Translations under genes and position numbers: made by a program | Shown here: one piece after another, positions 38,312 to 46,329 of the stretch | Numbering within the stretch: position 1 is the first letter of the stretch | How the letters are laid out: each line of letters begins with the position of its first letter | Assembly (NCBI RefSeq): GCF_001579045.1 | Contig: NZ_KQ970261.1 | Location: 541,880 to 605,879 of the forward strand | Direction of reading: 5' to 3' | Origin: Streptococcus mitis | Lineage (GTDB): Bacteria > Bacillota > Bacilli > Lactobacillales > Streptococcaceae | Length of the DNA stretch: 64,000 bases | The notes under the pieces: generated by a model | Databases searched by the model: none | The model's input: the letters and a program-made list of their open reading frames with translations, nothing else | What the model was told of the DNA's origin: nothing

Positions 38312-39040
38312 ATGGCTAAACTTTTTGCAATATCTGATATACATGGTCACCTAGATGAGTTCCTATTCGCTCTCAGTAAAGTAGATTTATCTGATAAAAA
38401 TAATCGTCTTATTTTAATCGGAGACTATATTGACAATGGACATCAATCTTTTCAAGTTATTTCCAAAATAATTGAGCTTGAGGAACTTCATCCTAATCAA
38501 ATTATTACTCTTTTAGGAAATCACGAAGAATGGTTTTATGATTGGTTGATTTTAGAAAATCCTACTTCTTCTTCATTTTCGGAAACAATAAAAAGTTTCT
38601 TCTCTCCAGAGGAATTGACCTATATTTTAAAATCTAATGTTAACAACTTTGAAGCAGGTGTTAGAAATGAAATTAAAAATAATATCAAGTTCAACCCATT
38701 CATAAACTGGTTTAAAAAACGATATAGGGATAAACGCTATTATGAAACTGATACCCAAATTTTTGTTCATGCTGGTATTGATGAAGAAGCTGGCAAGCTT
38801 TGGAAAGACCTAACGAGTTCAGAGATGTTTACAAATAAATTTCCTATTACCACTGGTGGATTTTTTAAAGATATTGTTTCTGGTCATATTGCTTCTTGGG
38901 AAGTAGCTAAAGATAAAACTTATCAGGGTAAGATTTACTTTGATGGTAAAAATCATTACTTCATTGACGGCGATGTGTATCATAGCAAAACAATACCTGT
39001 TATCTGCTATGATACAGTTACAAAATCCTATCAATATTAA
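38312..39040 (+). CDS. PPP-like metallophosphoesterase 1
   Basis: A 242-residue protein with the calcineurin-type motifs in order: ISDIHGHLDE, LIGDYIDNGHQS, LLGNHEEWFYD and FVHAGID. These are the metal-binding residues of bacterial PPP-family serine/threonine phosphatases and Ap4A hydrolases. The ATG at 38312 is used because the preceding GGTGAT can act as ribosome site; an in-frame GTG at 38300 is less likely. A second member follows after 74 bases. Substrate unknown. Confidence 0.88.
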   Translation: MAKLFAISDIHGHLDEFLFALSKVDLSDKNNRLILIGDYIDNGHQSFQVISKIIELEELHPNQIITLLGNHEEWFYDWLILENPTSSSFSETIKSFFSPEELTYILKSNVNNFEAGVRNEIKNNIKFNPFINWFKKRYRDKRYYETDTQIFVHAGIDEEAGKLWKDLTSSEMFTNKFPITTGGFFKDIVSGHIASWEVAKDKTYQGKIYFDGKNHYFIDGDVYHSKTIPVICYDTVTKSYQY

Positions 39041-39056
39041 ATAACATCCTAAAAAA

Positions 39057-39066
39057 AATGGTATAA
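39057..39066 (+). promoter_or_regulatory. Extended -10 for the second phosphoesterase
   Basis: TGGTATAAT in the gap before the gene; GAGGGGAATCTAT ribosome site follows. Confidence 0.5.
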
Positions 39067-39114
39067 TTTAATTCTATTCTTAGACTAATATCAAAAATAA
39101 AGAGGGGAATCTAT

Positions 39115-39888
39115 ATGAAGACATTATTAATTGGCGACTTACATTTAAAATCTCAACTAATTTTACCTATTGTTGACAGGATTATCCAAACACATAATAT
39201 TAAAAGAGTCATTTTTCTTGGTGATTATGTTGATTTACATGGACAAACTAACAATATCCAACTATATGCCAAAGATCTCACTTTTTTATACTCTTGGAAA
39301 ATAGATAAAGAGCAAAACGGAATAGAGGTAATTAATCTTATAGGTAATCATGATGCTTATTATTTACTGGGAGATCAAGCTCCTTTCTCAATTCAAAATT
39401 TAGAAGTGTTTTTCGCAGTTCAAGGATTGTTGCAGGATTTAAAATTACAAGTGGCTTATCAACTAGATGATTATTTAGTCAGTCACGCTGGTTTCAATCA
39501 AATATTTGATCCTCAAAAATGGCATTTTTCCCCCTATACCAAAGAGCATGAAGAAGAATTAGATATTCTAGCTTATACAATAGGACCAATGCGTGGTGGG
39601 GAAGCTCTTGGGGGTTCTCCTTTATGGGCACATTTTAGAGAATTAGAACTGCTTCCCAACCAAGACTTTCCTAAACAAATTGTTGGACATACTCCAAAAG
39701 AATCTATTGATATTTCTAAAAATATTATTGGTATAGATACTTTTTCATTATATATTGACAAAGATAATAAATATCAATTTATTGGTAACGGAGATTTGCT
39801 AGTTTATGATCAAGGACGTCTTGAAATCATTTCAACTGACTGGGCTACAGACCAAACATTAAAACAATTACCTAAACCTCAAATTTAA
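39115..39888 (+). CDS. PPP-like metallophosphoesterase 2
   Basis: A 257-residue protein with LIGDLHLKSQ, FLGDYVDLHGQ, LIGNHDAYYLL, VSHAGFNQ and VGHTPKE, the full set of metal ligands. It differs clearly from its neighbour (GDLHLK instead of SDIHGH, GNHD instead of GNHE), so the two are not a recent duplication and may act on different substrates. The nearest known comparisons are lambda-phosphatase-like and PrpA-like enzymes. It is the last gene before the structured region and the Rep gene. Confidence 0.88.
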   Translation: MKTLLIGDLHLKSQLILPIVDRIIQTHNIKRVIFLGDYVDLHGQTNNIQLYAKDLTFLYSWKIDKEQNGIEVINLIGNHDAYYLLGDQAPFSIQNLEVFFAVQGLLQDLKLQVAYQLDDYLVSHAGFNQIFDPQKWHFSPYTKEHEEELDILAYTIGPMRGGEALGGSPLWAHFRELELLPNQDFPKQIVGHTPKESIDISKNIIGIDTFSLYIDKDNKYQFIGNGDLLVYDQGRLEIISTDWATDQTLKQLPKPQI

Positions 39889-39900
39889 CTACTACTTCTC

Positions 39901-40010
39901 ATCATGTGACTAAGCGAAACTGCCGACTAGAAGTCGGCAAGCTGGAAGCGTGTTTAGCAGAGCGATGCTTAGAAACACATGATAGAAGTGTGGAGAAGCT
40001 TTGCTTCTCC
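39901..40010. other. Cruciform-forming, origin-like region
   Basis: Outer arms ATCATGTG (39901-39908) / CACATGAT (39976-39983) and CTAAGC (39910-39915) / GCTTAG (39967-39972) enclose a hairpin TGCCGACT / AGTCGGCA (39921-39939). A separate hairpin GGAGAAGC / GCTTCTCC (39992-40010) follows. It is more GC-rich than its surroundings and lies just before the HUH gene, the usual place of a double-strand origin or oriT. Confidence 0.65.
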
Positions 40011-40059
40011 TAGTTTATTTATTATATAAGCAAACATTACGAGAAAAGGAGATGATTTT

Positions 40060-40854
40060 GTGAGTTACAATCGCAAAATTATCCGAACTTCTTCGTACCT
40101 TGAAATATGGGAATACGAATCTCCAATTTTTTCAAATGATACTACTCAAATTGATGAAGACCACATTTCACTAAAAGAAAAGAGGAAACGTAGAACTTTT
40201 GAAGAACTCACAACTGCTGAACAAGATGAACGAATAAAAAGAATTTCTAACACTCGTAAAAATTCTAAATGGAAACTTCAACGCCTAATAGATACAAATT
40301 TTGATGACAGAACTAGTTTCCTTACCCTTACAACTAAAGAAAATATACAAAACAGATATGAGTTTAATTTAATTTTTGATAAATTTATTAAACGTTTAAA
40401 CTATTACATATACCATTCCAAAAAAAGACTTATTAAATATATCGCAGTATTAGAACGACAAAAAAGGGGAGCGTGGCATGCACACATTCTCCTTTTTTCA
40501 TTTCCTTTTATCCCTCATAAAGAATTACTGACAATTTGGGGGTTAGGTGCAGTTCGGATAAACAAACTAAATAAGTTAGATGATTCTTCTAATGCTGGTC
40601 GTTATGTTGCAAAATATATGGAAAAAGGCATAGGCCAGGAATTATTAGAGAGTCTAGGAAAGAAGGCTTTTTATTCTTCTCGTAATTTACAAAAGCCTAA
40701 AGAAATAAAATTATTTACAAGCGAATCCTTAGATAACCTTGTTAAGAATGAAGATATCCTATATGAAAGCAACTATATTAGCAAAGTATTTCGAAAAGGA
40801 CACTTAATTGACAATAAAGTAAAATACAAAAAAATAAAGTTAAGTAAGGAGTAA
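40060..40854 (+). CDS. HUH-type rolling-circle replication initiator / relaxase
   Basis: A 264-residue protein starting at GTG behind AAAAGGAGATGATTTT. Motif 1 is FLTLTTKE (87-94); the metal-binding HUH motif is GAWHAHILLF (His140, His142); the catalytic Tyr motif is GRYVAKYMEK (Tyr182, Lys185, Tyr186). This set is typical of rolling-circle Rep proteins of small plasmids, which in integrative elements can also nick oriT. With the upstream structured region and the FtsK-type translocase it forms the replication/mobilisation core. Confidence 0.88.
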   Translation: MSYNRKIIRTSSYLEIWEYESPIFSNDTTQIDEDHISLKEKRKRRTFEELTTAEQDERIKRISNTRKNSKWKLQRLIDTNFDDRTSFLTLTTKENIQNRYEFNLIFDKFIKRLNYYIYHSKKRLIKYIAVLERQKRGAWHAHILLFSFPFIPHKELLTIWGLGAVRINKLNKLDDSSNAGRYVAKYMEKGIGQELLESLGKKAFYSSRNLQKPKEIKLFTSESLDNLVKNEDILYESNYISKVFRKGHLIDNKVKYKKIKLSKE

Positions 40855-40868
40855 GGAGTAAGGAAAAA

Positions 40869-41138
40869 ATGCAAGTTATTCTACCAACAGAACAAGTTCA
40901 AGAAATACAGTCGATGATTACTAATCTCTTGCAAAATGAAATTTCTCATTTCAAAGAAGATTTAGGTTTAGATAGTCCTTACCTTAACAAGGGGCAAACT
41001 TGCAAATATCTAGGGATATCTAACAATACATTAGATGGCTGGATACAAAAGGGGCTACCCGTTATTAAAATTGGTAAGACTGTCCGTTTCAATAAAAATG
41101 AGATTGATAAATGGCTTTGTAGAAAAGCTATGCTATAA
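40869..41138 (+). CDS. xis: Excisionase-like MerR-type DNA-binding protein
   Basis: An 89-residue protein whose C-terminal half is an excisionase-family winged helix: LNKGQTCKYLGISNNTLDGW, then KIGKTVRFNKNEIDKWL. Position directly before the integrase supports a recombination directionality factor. An odd triple TAAGGAG tandem precedes it and serves as ribosome site. It may also repress or activate the integrase gene. Confidence 0.85.
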   Translation: MQVILPTEQVQEIQSMITNLLQNEISHFKEDLGLDSPYLNKGQTCKYLGISNNTLDGWIQKGLPVIKIGKTVRFNKNEIDKWLCRKAML

Positions 41139-41179
41139 TATCTCTAATGATATATCCTGACTCGTAAAAGGAGAACATC

Positions 41180-42400
41180 ATGACAGTTACAAAAACAAAT
41201 AGTAACACTTACAATCTTAAAGTGTATATACCTAAAGAAATCCGACCTAAAATGGGGATTAAAGGAAATCACTTTGTTAAACGCTATAAAACAAGAAAGG
41301 AGGCCAAAGAAGCTGAACTAGAAATTTTAACTAAAATACATCAACTTGAAAATGGTGAGGATATCCTACTTTCTAAAACTAACGATATTCTATTCTCTGA
41401 GTTCTTTAATAATATTTGGTGGGATTCATACAAAGCTGGTCAAACAACTTCAACAACTAAACCACCAACACAGGTTACTATTGATAATACTAAAACTGTT
41501 TTCAGAAAGCATATCTTACCAATGTTCGGTAATTATTCAATCAATTTTCTGAATCAGAATAAGCAAGTTGTACTAAACTTAATGACTGCTAAAGCTGAAG
41601 AATATGCTAATTTCAAGGTTATTCGAAGCTATGTAAACTCAATTTTCGATTGGGCTGAGGAATTAGAATACATAGAATCAAATCGATTATCCAAGACAAT
41701 TAAGCGAATTAAAGCCACCAAAAAGCTAAAACTCCAAGAATCCAAAAATGAGGAAGATTTGTATCTATCTAGTGAAGAATTACAAGATTGGTTTGATGCT
41801 TTTAGAGAAGATTTGGAGAACGATAAATTATCACTAAAAGATTATGTCCTATTCTTTACAACCTTTATTTTAAGCGATAGAAAATCTGAATCCTATGCCC
41901 TACATTGGAAAAACATAGACTTAGAAAACGCTCAAATTGACTTAAGGCATGCACTTGACAAATATAAGAATGTAAAGTCAACAAAAGGAAATAAGAAAAC
42001 GATTTTTTCAATTCCTAGTTATCTTGTATCACTTCTTTCAGAATGGAAAAAACAGCAGAAATATGAGTTAGCGAAATTTGGTATAATGCAAACATCCGAT
42101 CAACTAGTCTTTACCTATATAGATACGAAAGGTAATGTAAATAGCCCTCTACACGTTGATTATCTCAATAACAAAATGAACTCTGTTAAAAGACGACACC
42201 CAAAGTTAAAACACGCTACACCTCATAAATTACGACATACAGGAGCGACACTTGCTAAAAAAGCAGGAATGAGCTTAGAAGCCATTTCTGAATCATTAAC
42301 TCATAGCGATACCGTTACAACTAAGACTTATGTTAATACTTCAAACATAGTTCCATTATCTGCTGGACAAGTTGCCTACCAACATCTTAAAAATAAGTAG
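41180..42400 (+). CDS. int: Tyrosine recombinase (integrase)
   Basis: A 406-residue site-specific recombinase. An N-terminal arm-binding segment (KRYKTRKEAKEAELE) and SAM-like core-binding domain (about 65-165) precede the catalytic domain. The catalytic set is Arg in SDRKSESYALHW, HKLRHTG (His349, Arg352), LTHSD (His375) and TKTYVN (nucleophile Tyr384). It stands at the right end, pointing at attR in rpsI, with 41 bases to the excisionase gene. A truncated relative lies at 31449-31805. Confidence 0.96.
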   Translation: MTVTKTNSNTYNLKVYIPKEIRPKMGIKGNHFVKRYKTRKEAKEAELEILTKIHQLENGEDILLSKTNDILFSEFFNNIWWDSYKAGQTTSTTKPPTQVTIDNTKTVFRKHILPMFGNYSINFLNQNKQVVLNLMTAKAEEYANFKVIRSYVNSIFDWAEELEYIESNRLSKTIKRIKATKKLKLQESKNEEDLYLSSEELQDWFDAFREDLENDKLSLKDYVLFFTTFILSDRKSESYALHWKNIDLENAQIDLRHALDKYKNVKSTKGNKKTIFSIPSYLVSLLSEWKKQQKYELAKFGIMQTSDQLVFTYIDTKGNVNSPLHVDYLNNKMNSVKRRHPKLKHATPHKLRHTGATLAKKAGMSLEAISESLTHSDTVTTKTYVNTSNIVPLSAGQVAYQHLKNK

Positions 42401-42408
42401 GGTAATTT

Positions 42409-42470
42409 TAGGGCAAATTTTAGGGCAAACTTTTTTAGAAAGTATAGAAAAAAGCACCCATAGGGCAAAC
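42409..42470 (+). repeat. Three arm-type repeats TAGGGCAAAY, right end
   Basis: Copies at 42409, 42421 and 42461, between the integrase stop and attR, matching one copy at the left end (32056). Also here: AAAGCAC / GTGCTTT, a possible integrase terminator. Confidence 0.55.
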
Positions 42471-42507
42471 CTTTGAGTGCTTTGAAACGTTGATATAATC
42501 GTATTGA

Positions 42508-42900
42508 TTAACGTTTTGAGAATTGTGATGCTTTACGAGCTTTCTTAAGACCTGGTTTCTTACGTTCAACTTTACGTGAGTCACGTGTAAGAAGTCCTGC
42601 GCGTTTCAATGAATCGCGGAAGTCTGGGTCTACTTGAAGAAGGGCACGAGCGATACCGTGACGGATAGCTCCTGATTGACCAGCGTATCCACCACCTACA
42701 ACGTTAACGAAAACGTCGTATGAACCTACAGTTGAAGTAACTGCGAATGGTTGGTTGATTACAAGACGAAGGTCAGCGTGTGGGATGTACTCTTCAACAT
42801 CTTTTTTGTTAACAGTGATTTTACCAGTTCCTGGAACAAGGCGAACGCGTGCAACAGCGTTTTTACGACGTCCAGTACCTGCATATTGTGCTTGTGACAT
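42508..42900 (-). CDS. rpsI: 30S ribosomal protein S9
   Basis: A 130-residue S9 with the family start [18 protein letters not shown], the [14 protein letters not shown] signature and the conserved C-terminus KASQFSKR that reaches toward the ribosomal P site. The last codons lie in the attachment site of the integrative element, and the protein ends normally. Co-transcribed with rplM, 18 bases upstream. Confidence 0.99.
   Translation of the reverse strand: MSQAQYAGTGRRKNAVARVRLVPGTGKITVNKKDVEEYIPHADLRLVINQPFAVTSTVGSYDVFVNVVGGGYAGQSGAIRHGIARALLQVDPDFRDSLKRAGLLTRDSRKVERKKPGLKKARKASQFSKR
42521..42558. other. Right attachment site (attR) within rpsI
   Basis: 38 bases identical to 31914-31951. 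It lies inside the 3' end of rpsI, whose reading frame is preserved to its normal stop. Confidence 0.9.
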
Positions 42901-42918
42901 ACTTTATTGTTCCTTTCC

Positions 42919-43365
42919 TTAGATAAGTCCTGAAATATCAAGAACTTCTGGTTGTTGTGCAGCGTGAGTGTGCTCAGCCCCAACAAATACTTTCAACTTC
43001 ATACCTTGAGCGCGTCCAAGAGTATTGTGTGGAAGCATACCTTTAACTGATTTCTCGATCAAACGTACTGCATTTTTAGAACGAAGTTCACCTGCAGAGA
43101 TTTGTTTCAATCCACCTGGGTGGTTTGAGTGAGTGTAGTAGATTTTATCAGTTGCTTTTTTACCAGTCAATTTAACTTTTTCAGCATTGATAACAATCAC
43201 AAAGTCACCTGTATCAGTGTGTGGTGTAAATGTTGGTTTGTTTTTTCCGCGAAGTACGCTAGCAACTACTGCAGAAAGACGTCCAAGTGGTACATCAGTT
43301 GCGTCAACTACGTACCATTTACGTTCAACTTGGCCTGGTTTAGCCATAAATGTTGTTTTGTTCAT
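42919..43365 (-). CDS. rplM: 50S ribosomal protein L13
   Basis: A 148-residue L13: [48 protein letters not shown] and [11 protein letters not shown] are all conserved. First gene of the rplM-rpsI operon, preceded by an L13-type leader that lets L13 control its own synthesis. Confidence 0.99.
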   Translation of the reverse strand: MNKTTFMAKPGQVERKWYVVDATDVPLGRLSAVVASVLRGKNKPTFTPHTDTGDFVIVINAEKVKLTGKKATDKIYYTHSNHPGGLKQISAGELRSKNAVRLIEKSVKGMLPHNTLGRAQGMKLKVFVGAEHTHAAQQPEVLDISGLI

Positions 43366-43393
43366 GATTTCTCCTATATATAGTTCGATTTTT

Positions 43394-43466
43394 GTTTACG
43401 GTGATGGGTGTTCCTTCCCATCGAAAAGTATTTGGAAGGTTCCGGGGCCTTTCAAATGGGGTAAAC
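43394..43466 (-). ncRNA. L13 leader (ribosomal protein autoregulatory element)
   Basis: On the minus strand the leader is closed by GTTTAC / GTAAAC and contains GGCCCCGGAACCTTCC and GATGGGAAGGAACACCCATC, the layout of the Firmicute L13 leader motif. It ends about 30 bases before the rplM start codon. Confidence 0.85.
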
Positions 43467-43479
43467 AATACCGCCTACT

Positions 43480-43509
43480 ATAATACCAAATTTCAACCCT
43501 AAAAGTCAA
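43480..43509 (-). promoter_or_regulatory. rplM-rpsI promoter
   Basis: Minus strand TTGACT (43504-43509), 18 bases, TATTAT (43480-43485); the transcript then enters the L13 leader. Confidence 0.7.
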
Positions 43510-43803
43510 TAGATATGAAAAATATTTTTCTAAACTGTAACTTCTCAAAGTAACTTCCATCTCTCTCCCAAAACTGGAAGTTACTCTAAGGCGACTCTGT
43601 TTTAGGGCTATTTGTCGTGCACTTTTTTCTGAGTCTTTTCGCTTTTGAACCCTTATATATCAAGAAAAAGAAAAACAGTGGAAGTTAGTCTAAGACGGAT
43701 TTCCACTGATTTCACGCGTCTTTCTCACACTAAAAGCTAGGTTGTGAGAAACTGGAAGTTAGTTTGGGAATTTACCCTCAAAGCGCTTTTTCTGATGTAA
43801 GCC

Positions 43804-45018
43804 CTATCTACGATACTGTTTCAAGAAACGAGTCATCTTTTCTTGGATTTGGGCTAGTTCATCAACACGAGGAAGGTAAACGATACGGAAGTGGTCTGGC
43901 TCCTGCCAGTTAAAGCCTCGACCATGAACCAATAGAACCTTTTCCTGCTTCAAGAAATTAAGGACAAACTGCTCATCATCATCGATACGGTACATATTGC
44001 GGTCGATTTTAGGGAAGATATAGAGCCCAGCCTTGGGTTTAACCGCAGATAAACCTGGAATCTCTTGAATGGCATTATAGATGAAATTTCTTTGCTCGTA
44101 AATTCGTCCACCAGGAAGGAGCAATTCATCAACTGATTGGTGGCCACCTAAAGAAGTTTGTACGACTTGTTGGGCCAAAACATTAGAGCAAAGGCGCATA
44201 TTGGACAGCATATTGAGCCCTTCGATATAGCCCTTGACATGAGTCTTAGGTCCAGACAAGACCATCCAACCCACACGGAAACCAGCAATACGGTGGGATT
44301 TTGATAGACCATTCATGCTGACACAGAAGACATCTGGTGCCAAGCTCGCCACAGGCGTATGCACATGTCCATCCATTACCATGCGATCGTAAATTTCATC
44401 CGCAAAGATGATCAAATCGTTTTGACGGGCAATTTCAATAATCTCCAACAAGAGTTCCTTAGGATAAAGGGCTCCAGTTGGATTATTTGGATTGATAAGG
44501 ACGATTGCCTTGGTATTGGAAGTAATTTTTGACTTGATATCGTCAATATCTGGATACCATTCTGCAGCTTCATCACAGATATAGTGAACGGCATTTCCTC
44601 CAGCTAGGCTGACAGCTGCTGTCCAGAGAGGATAGTCTGGCATTGGCACTAAGACCTCATCTCCATTGTCCAAAAGCCCCTGCATGGACATGACAATCAG
44701 TTCACTAACACCATTTCCAAGGTAAATATCATCAATATCTACGTTTGGGAATTTCTTCAATTGGCAATACTGCATGATAGCCTTACGGGCTGAGAAAATC
44801 CCTTTGGAGTCAGAATAACCTTCACTATCACGCGCATTCATAATCAAGTCATGAATGACTTCGTCTGGCGCTGTAAAACCAAATTCTGCTGGATTTCCTG
44901 TATTCAGACGTAAAATCTTTTCTCCGTTTGCTCGCATTCGCATGGCTTCTTCCAAAACAGGACCACGGATATCATAAGCAACATGCTCTAACTTACTAGA
45001 CTTGTTATATTCTTTCAT
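43804..45018 (-). CDS. PLP-dependent class I aminotransferase (AlaT-like)
   Basis: A 404-residue fold-type I aminotransferase. Landmarks: LNTGNPAEFGF, YLGNGVSELI, VLINPNNPTGALYP, FADEIYDRMV, the PLP lysine in NGLSKSHRIAGFRVGW, and the Arg region FRIVYLPR. It most resembles alanine aminotransferase (AlaT) making alanine from pyruvate and glutamate; aspartate or aromatic specificity cannot be excluded. Monocistronic on the minus strand, ATG at 45016-45018. Confidence 0.93.
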   Translation of the reverse strand: MKEYNKSSKLEHVAYDIRGPVLEEAMRMRANGEKILRLNTGNPAEFGFTAPDEVIHDLIMNARDSEGYSDSKGIFSARKAIMQYCQLKKFPNVDIDDIYLGNGVSELIVMSMQGLLDNGDEVLVPMPDYPLWTAAVSLAGGNAVHYICDEAAEWYPDIDDIKSKITSNTKAIVLINPNNPTGALYPKELLLEIIEIARQNDLIIFADEIYDRMVMDGHVHTPVASLAPDVFCVSMNGLSKSHRIAGFRVGWMVLSGPKTHVKGYIEGLNMLSNMRLCSNVLAQQVVQTSLGGHQSVDELLLPGGRIYEQRNFIYNAIQEIPGLSAVKPKAGLYIFPKIDRNMYRIDDDEQFVLNFLKQEKVLLVHGRGFNWQEPDHFRIVYLPRVDELAQIQEKMTRFLKQYRR

Positions 45019-45109
45019 CTTGTTTCCTCAATTCATCAGGATAGTAACATTATACCACTAGAAAGAGAATGCGACAAGTTTGCTAAAACGTGTTACTAGC
45101 TTCGTACAG

Positions 45110-45136
45110 AAGAAAAGCCTCGCTAAAAGCGAGGTC
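45110..45136 (-). terminator. Terminator of the 45175-45477 gene
   Basis: CCTCGCT / AGCGAGG stem with CTTTTCTTCT on the minus strand. Confidence 0.8.
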
Positions 45137-45174
45137 AAGACAAGTGAGATAGCAGGTATTTTGCGAAAGACATA

Positions 45175-45477
45175 TCACATACCAAAAGATAAACCTAGAA
45201 AAAGCAAGCCTAAAAAGGAGTCATAAAGAAGATTGAACATGAGGAAAAGTCCCCATATCATCAAGTAACCCCAACGCCCACTTCGTTTTGCAACTAGGAA
45301 TAAGATTAGATGATAGAGTACATGAAAGACTAAAAATCCAATAAAACCTGGATAGAGAAGCGGTACCAGACTCTCTAATTGCCAGATCATGATAACTTCT
45401 ACCAAGACCGAAACTAGGATGATTCCATAATAAAGGAAATTTGAATTTTTTGTTTCTTGAAAAGAGTTTTTCATCAT
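45175..45477 (-). CDS. Small membrane protein
   Basis: About 100 residues with three predicted membrane helices and short loops (LFLVAKRSGRWGYLM). The frame opens upstream at a GTG (45492), but GGGAGGG would then be inside the gene; the ATG at 45475-45477 (or the next ATG) has proper spacing. No family recognised. It has its own terminator and is divergent from the UspA gene. Confidence 0.72.
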   Translation of the reverse strand: MMKNSFQETKNSNFLYYGIILVSVLVEVIMIWQLESLVPLLYPGFIGFLVFHVLYHLILFLVAKRSGRWGYLMIWGLFLMFNLLYDSFLGLLFLGLSFGM

Positions 45478-45638
45478 TCTCCCTCCCTTCACTTCTTTCC
45501 TGCTATCCTTTCTTTTATTTTATCATATATTTATATAGATTTTAAGTGCTAACATTCTTTTAAAAAATACTTTTTTTGCTTTACTTCTATAGTGAAAAGG
45601 TTTACAATTATAGTAAGAAAATTTCAGGAGGTTTCATT

Positions 45639-46091
45639 ATGGCACAACGTTACCAAAATATCATGGTCGCAATCGATGGTTCTAAGGAAGCGGACTTGGC
45701 TTTTATCAAGGGAGTTCATTCTGCTCTACGAAACGACGCTAAACTCACCATCGCCCATGTCATTGACACACGCGCGCTCCAAAGCGTATCCACCTTTGAT
45801 GCTGAAGTTTACGAAGAACTCCAAGTCGACGCTGAAAATCTGATGAAAGAGTACGAAAAACGTGCTAAAGATGCTGGTGTGGCAGATGTTCACATCGTCA
45901 TTGAAATGGGAAATCCAAAGACCCTACTGGCACGTACTATTCCCGATGCTGAAGAAGTGGACCTCATCCTCGTTGGCGCAACTGGTCTCAACGCCTTTGA
46001 ACGCCTCTTGGTTGGCTCTTCATCTGAATACATTCTCCGCCATGCTAAGGTCGATTTGCTGGTTGTGAGAGAACAAGAAAAAACCTTATAA
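45639..46091 (+). CDS. Universal stress protein UspA family
   Basis: A 150-residue single-domain Usp. The N-terminal NIMVAIDGSKEADLAF and the ATP-binding GATGLNAFERLLVGSSSEYI (G-2x-G-9x-G-S) are present, so it is of the ATP-binding type. The ATG at 45639 follows AGGAGGTTTCATT; a longer frame from 45576 is unlikely. Monocistronic. Confidence 0.95.
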   Translation: MAQRYQNIMVAIDGSKEADLAFIKGVHSALRNDAKLTIAHVIDTRALQSVSTFDAEVYEELQVDAENLMKEYEKRAKDAGVADVHIVIEMGNPKTLLARTIPDAEEVDLILVGATGLNAFERLLVGSSSEYILRHAKVDLLVVREQEKTL

Positions 46092-46099
46092 TCACAAAG

Positions 46100-46125
46100 A
46101 AAAGGAGCTCAGCGCTCCTTTTTGT
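46100..46125 (+). terminator. uspA terminator
   Basis: AAAAGGAGC / GCTCCTTTT stem with T-run. Confidence 0.85.
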
Positions 46126-46134
46126 TTACTATTT

Positions 46135-46329
46135 ATACTCTTCGAAAATCTCTTCAAACCACGTCAACGTCGCCTTGCCGTATATATGTGACTGACTTCG
46201 TCAGTTTCGTCTGCAACCTCAAAACAGTGTTTTGAGCTGACTTCGTCAGTTTCATCTACAACCTCAAAGCAGTGCTTTGAGCAACCTGCGGCTAGTTTCC
46301 TAGTTTGCTCTTTGATTTTCATTGAGTAT
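46135..46329 (+). repeat. BOX element (boxA, two boxB, boxC)
   Basis: Longest BOX here: boxA with GTCGCCTTGCCGTAT, two boxB units (AAAACAGTGTTTTGAG and AAAGCAGTGCTTTGAG) and boxC. Its right end supplies the last codons and stop of the neighbouring minus-strand gene. Confidence 0.93.

Larger units (their letters stand above)
43366..43803. other. Intergenic region rplM to aminotransferase
   Basis: 438 bases. The first 145 are the L13 leader and promoter. The rest (43510-43803) has no gene but shows four copies of GGAAGTTA (inverse at 43551; direct at 43576, 43680, 43754), two followed by CTCTAAGGCG / GTCTAAGACG. Confidence 0.7.

Noticed and set aside
32465-42400. Phage-inducible island or prophage
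   Set aside because: No phage structural, packaging or lysis genes; the HUH protein plus FtsK-type translocase fits a mobilisable element better.
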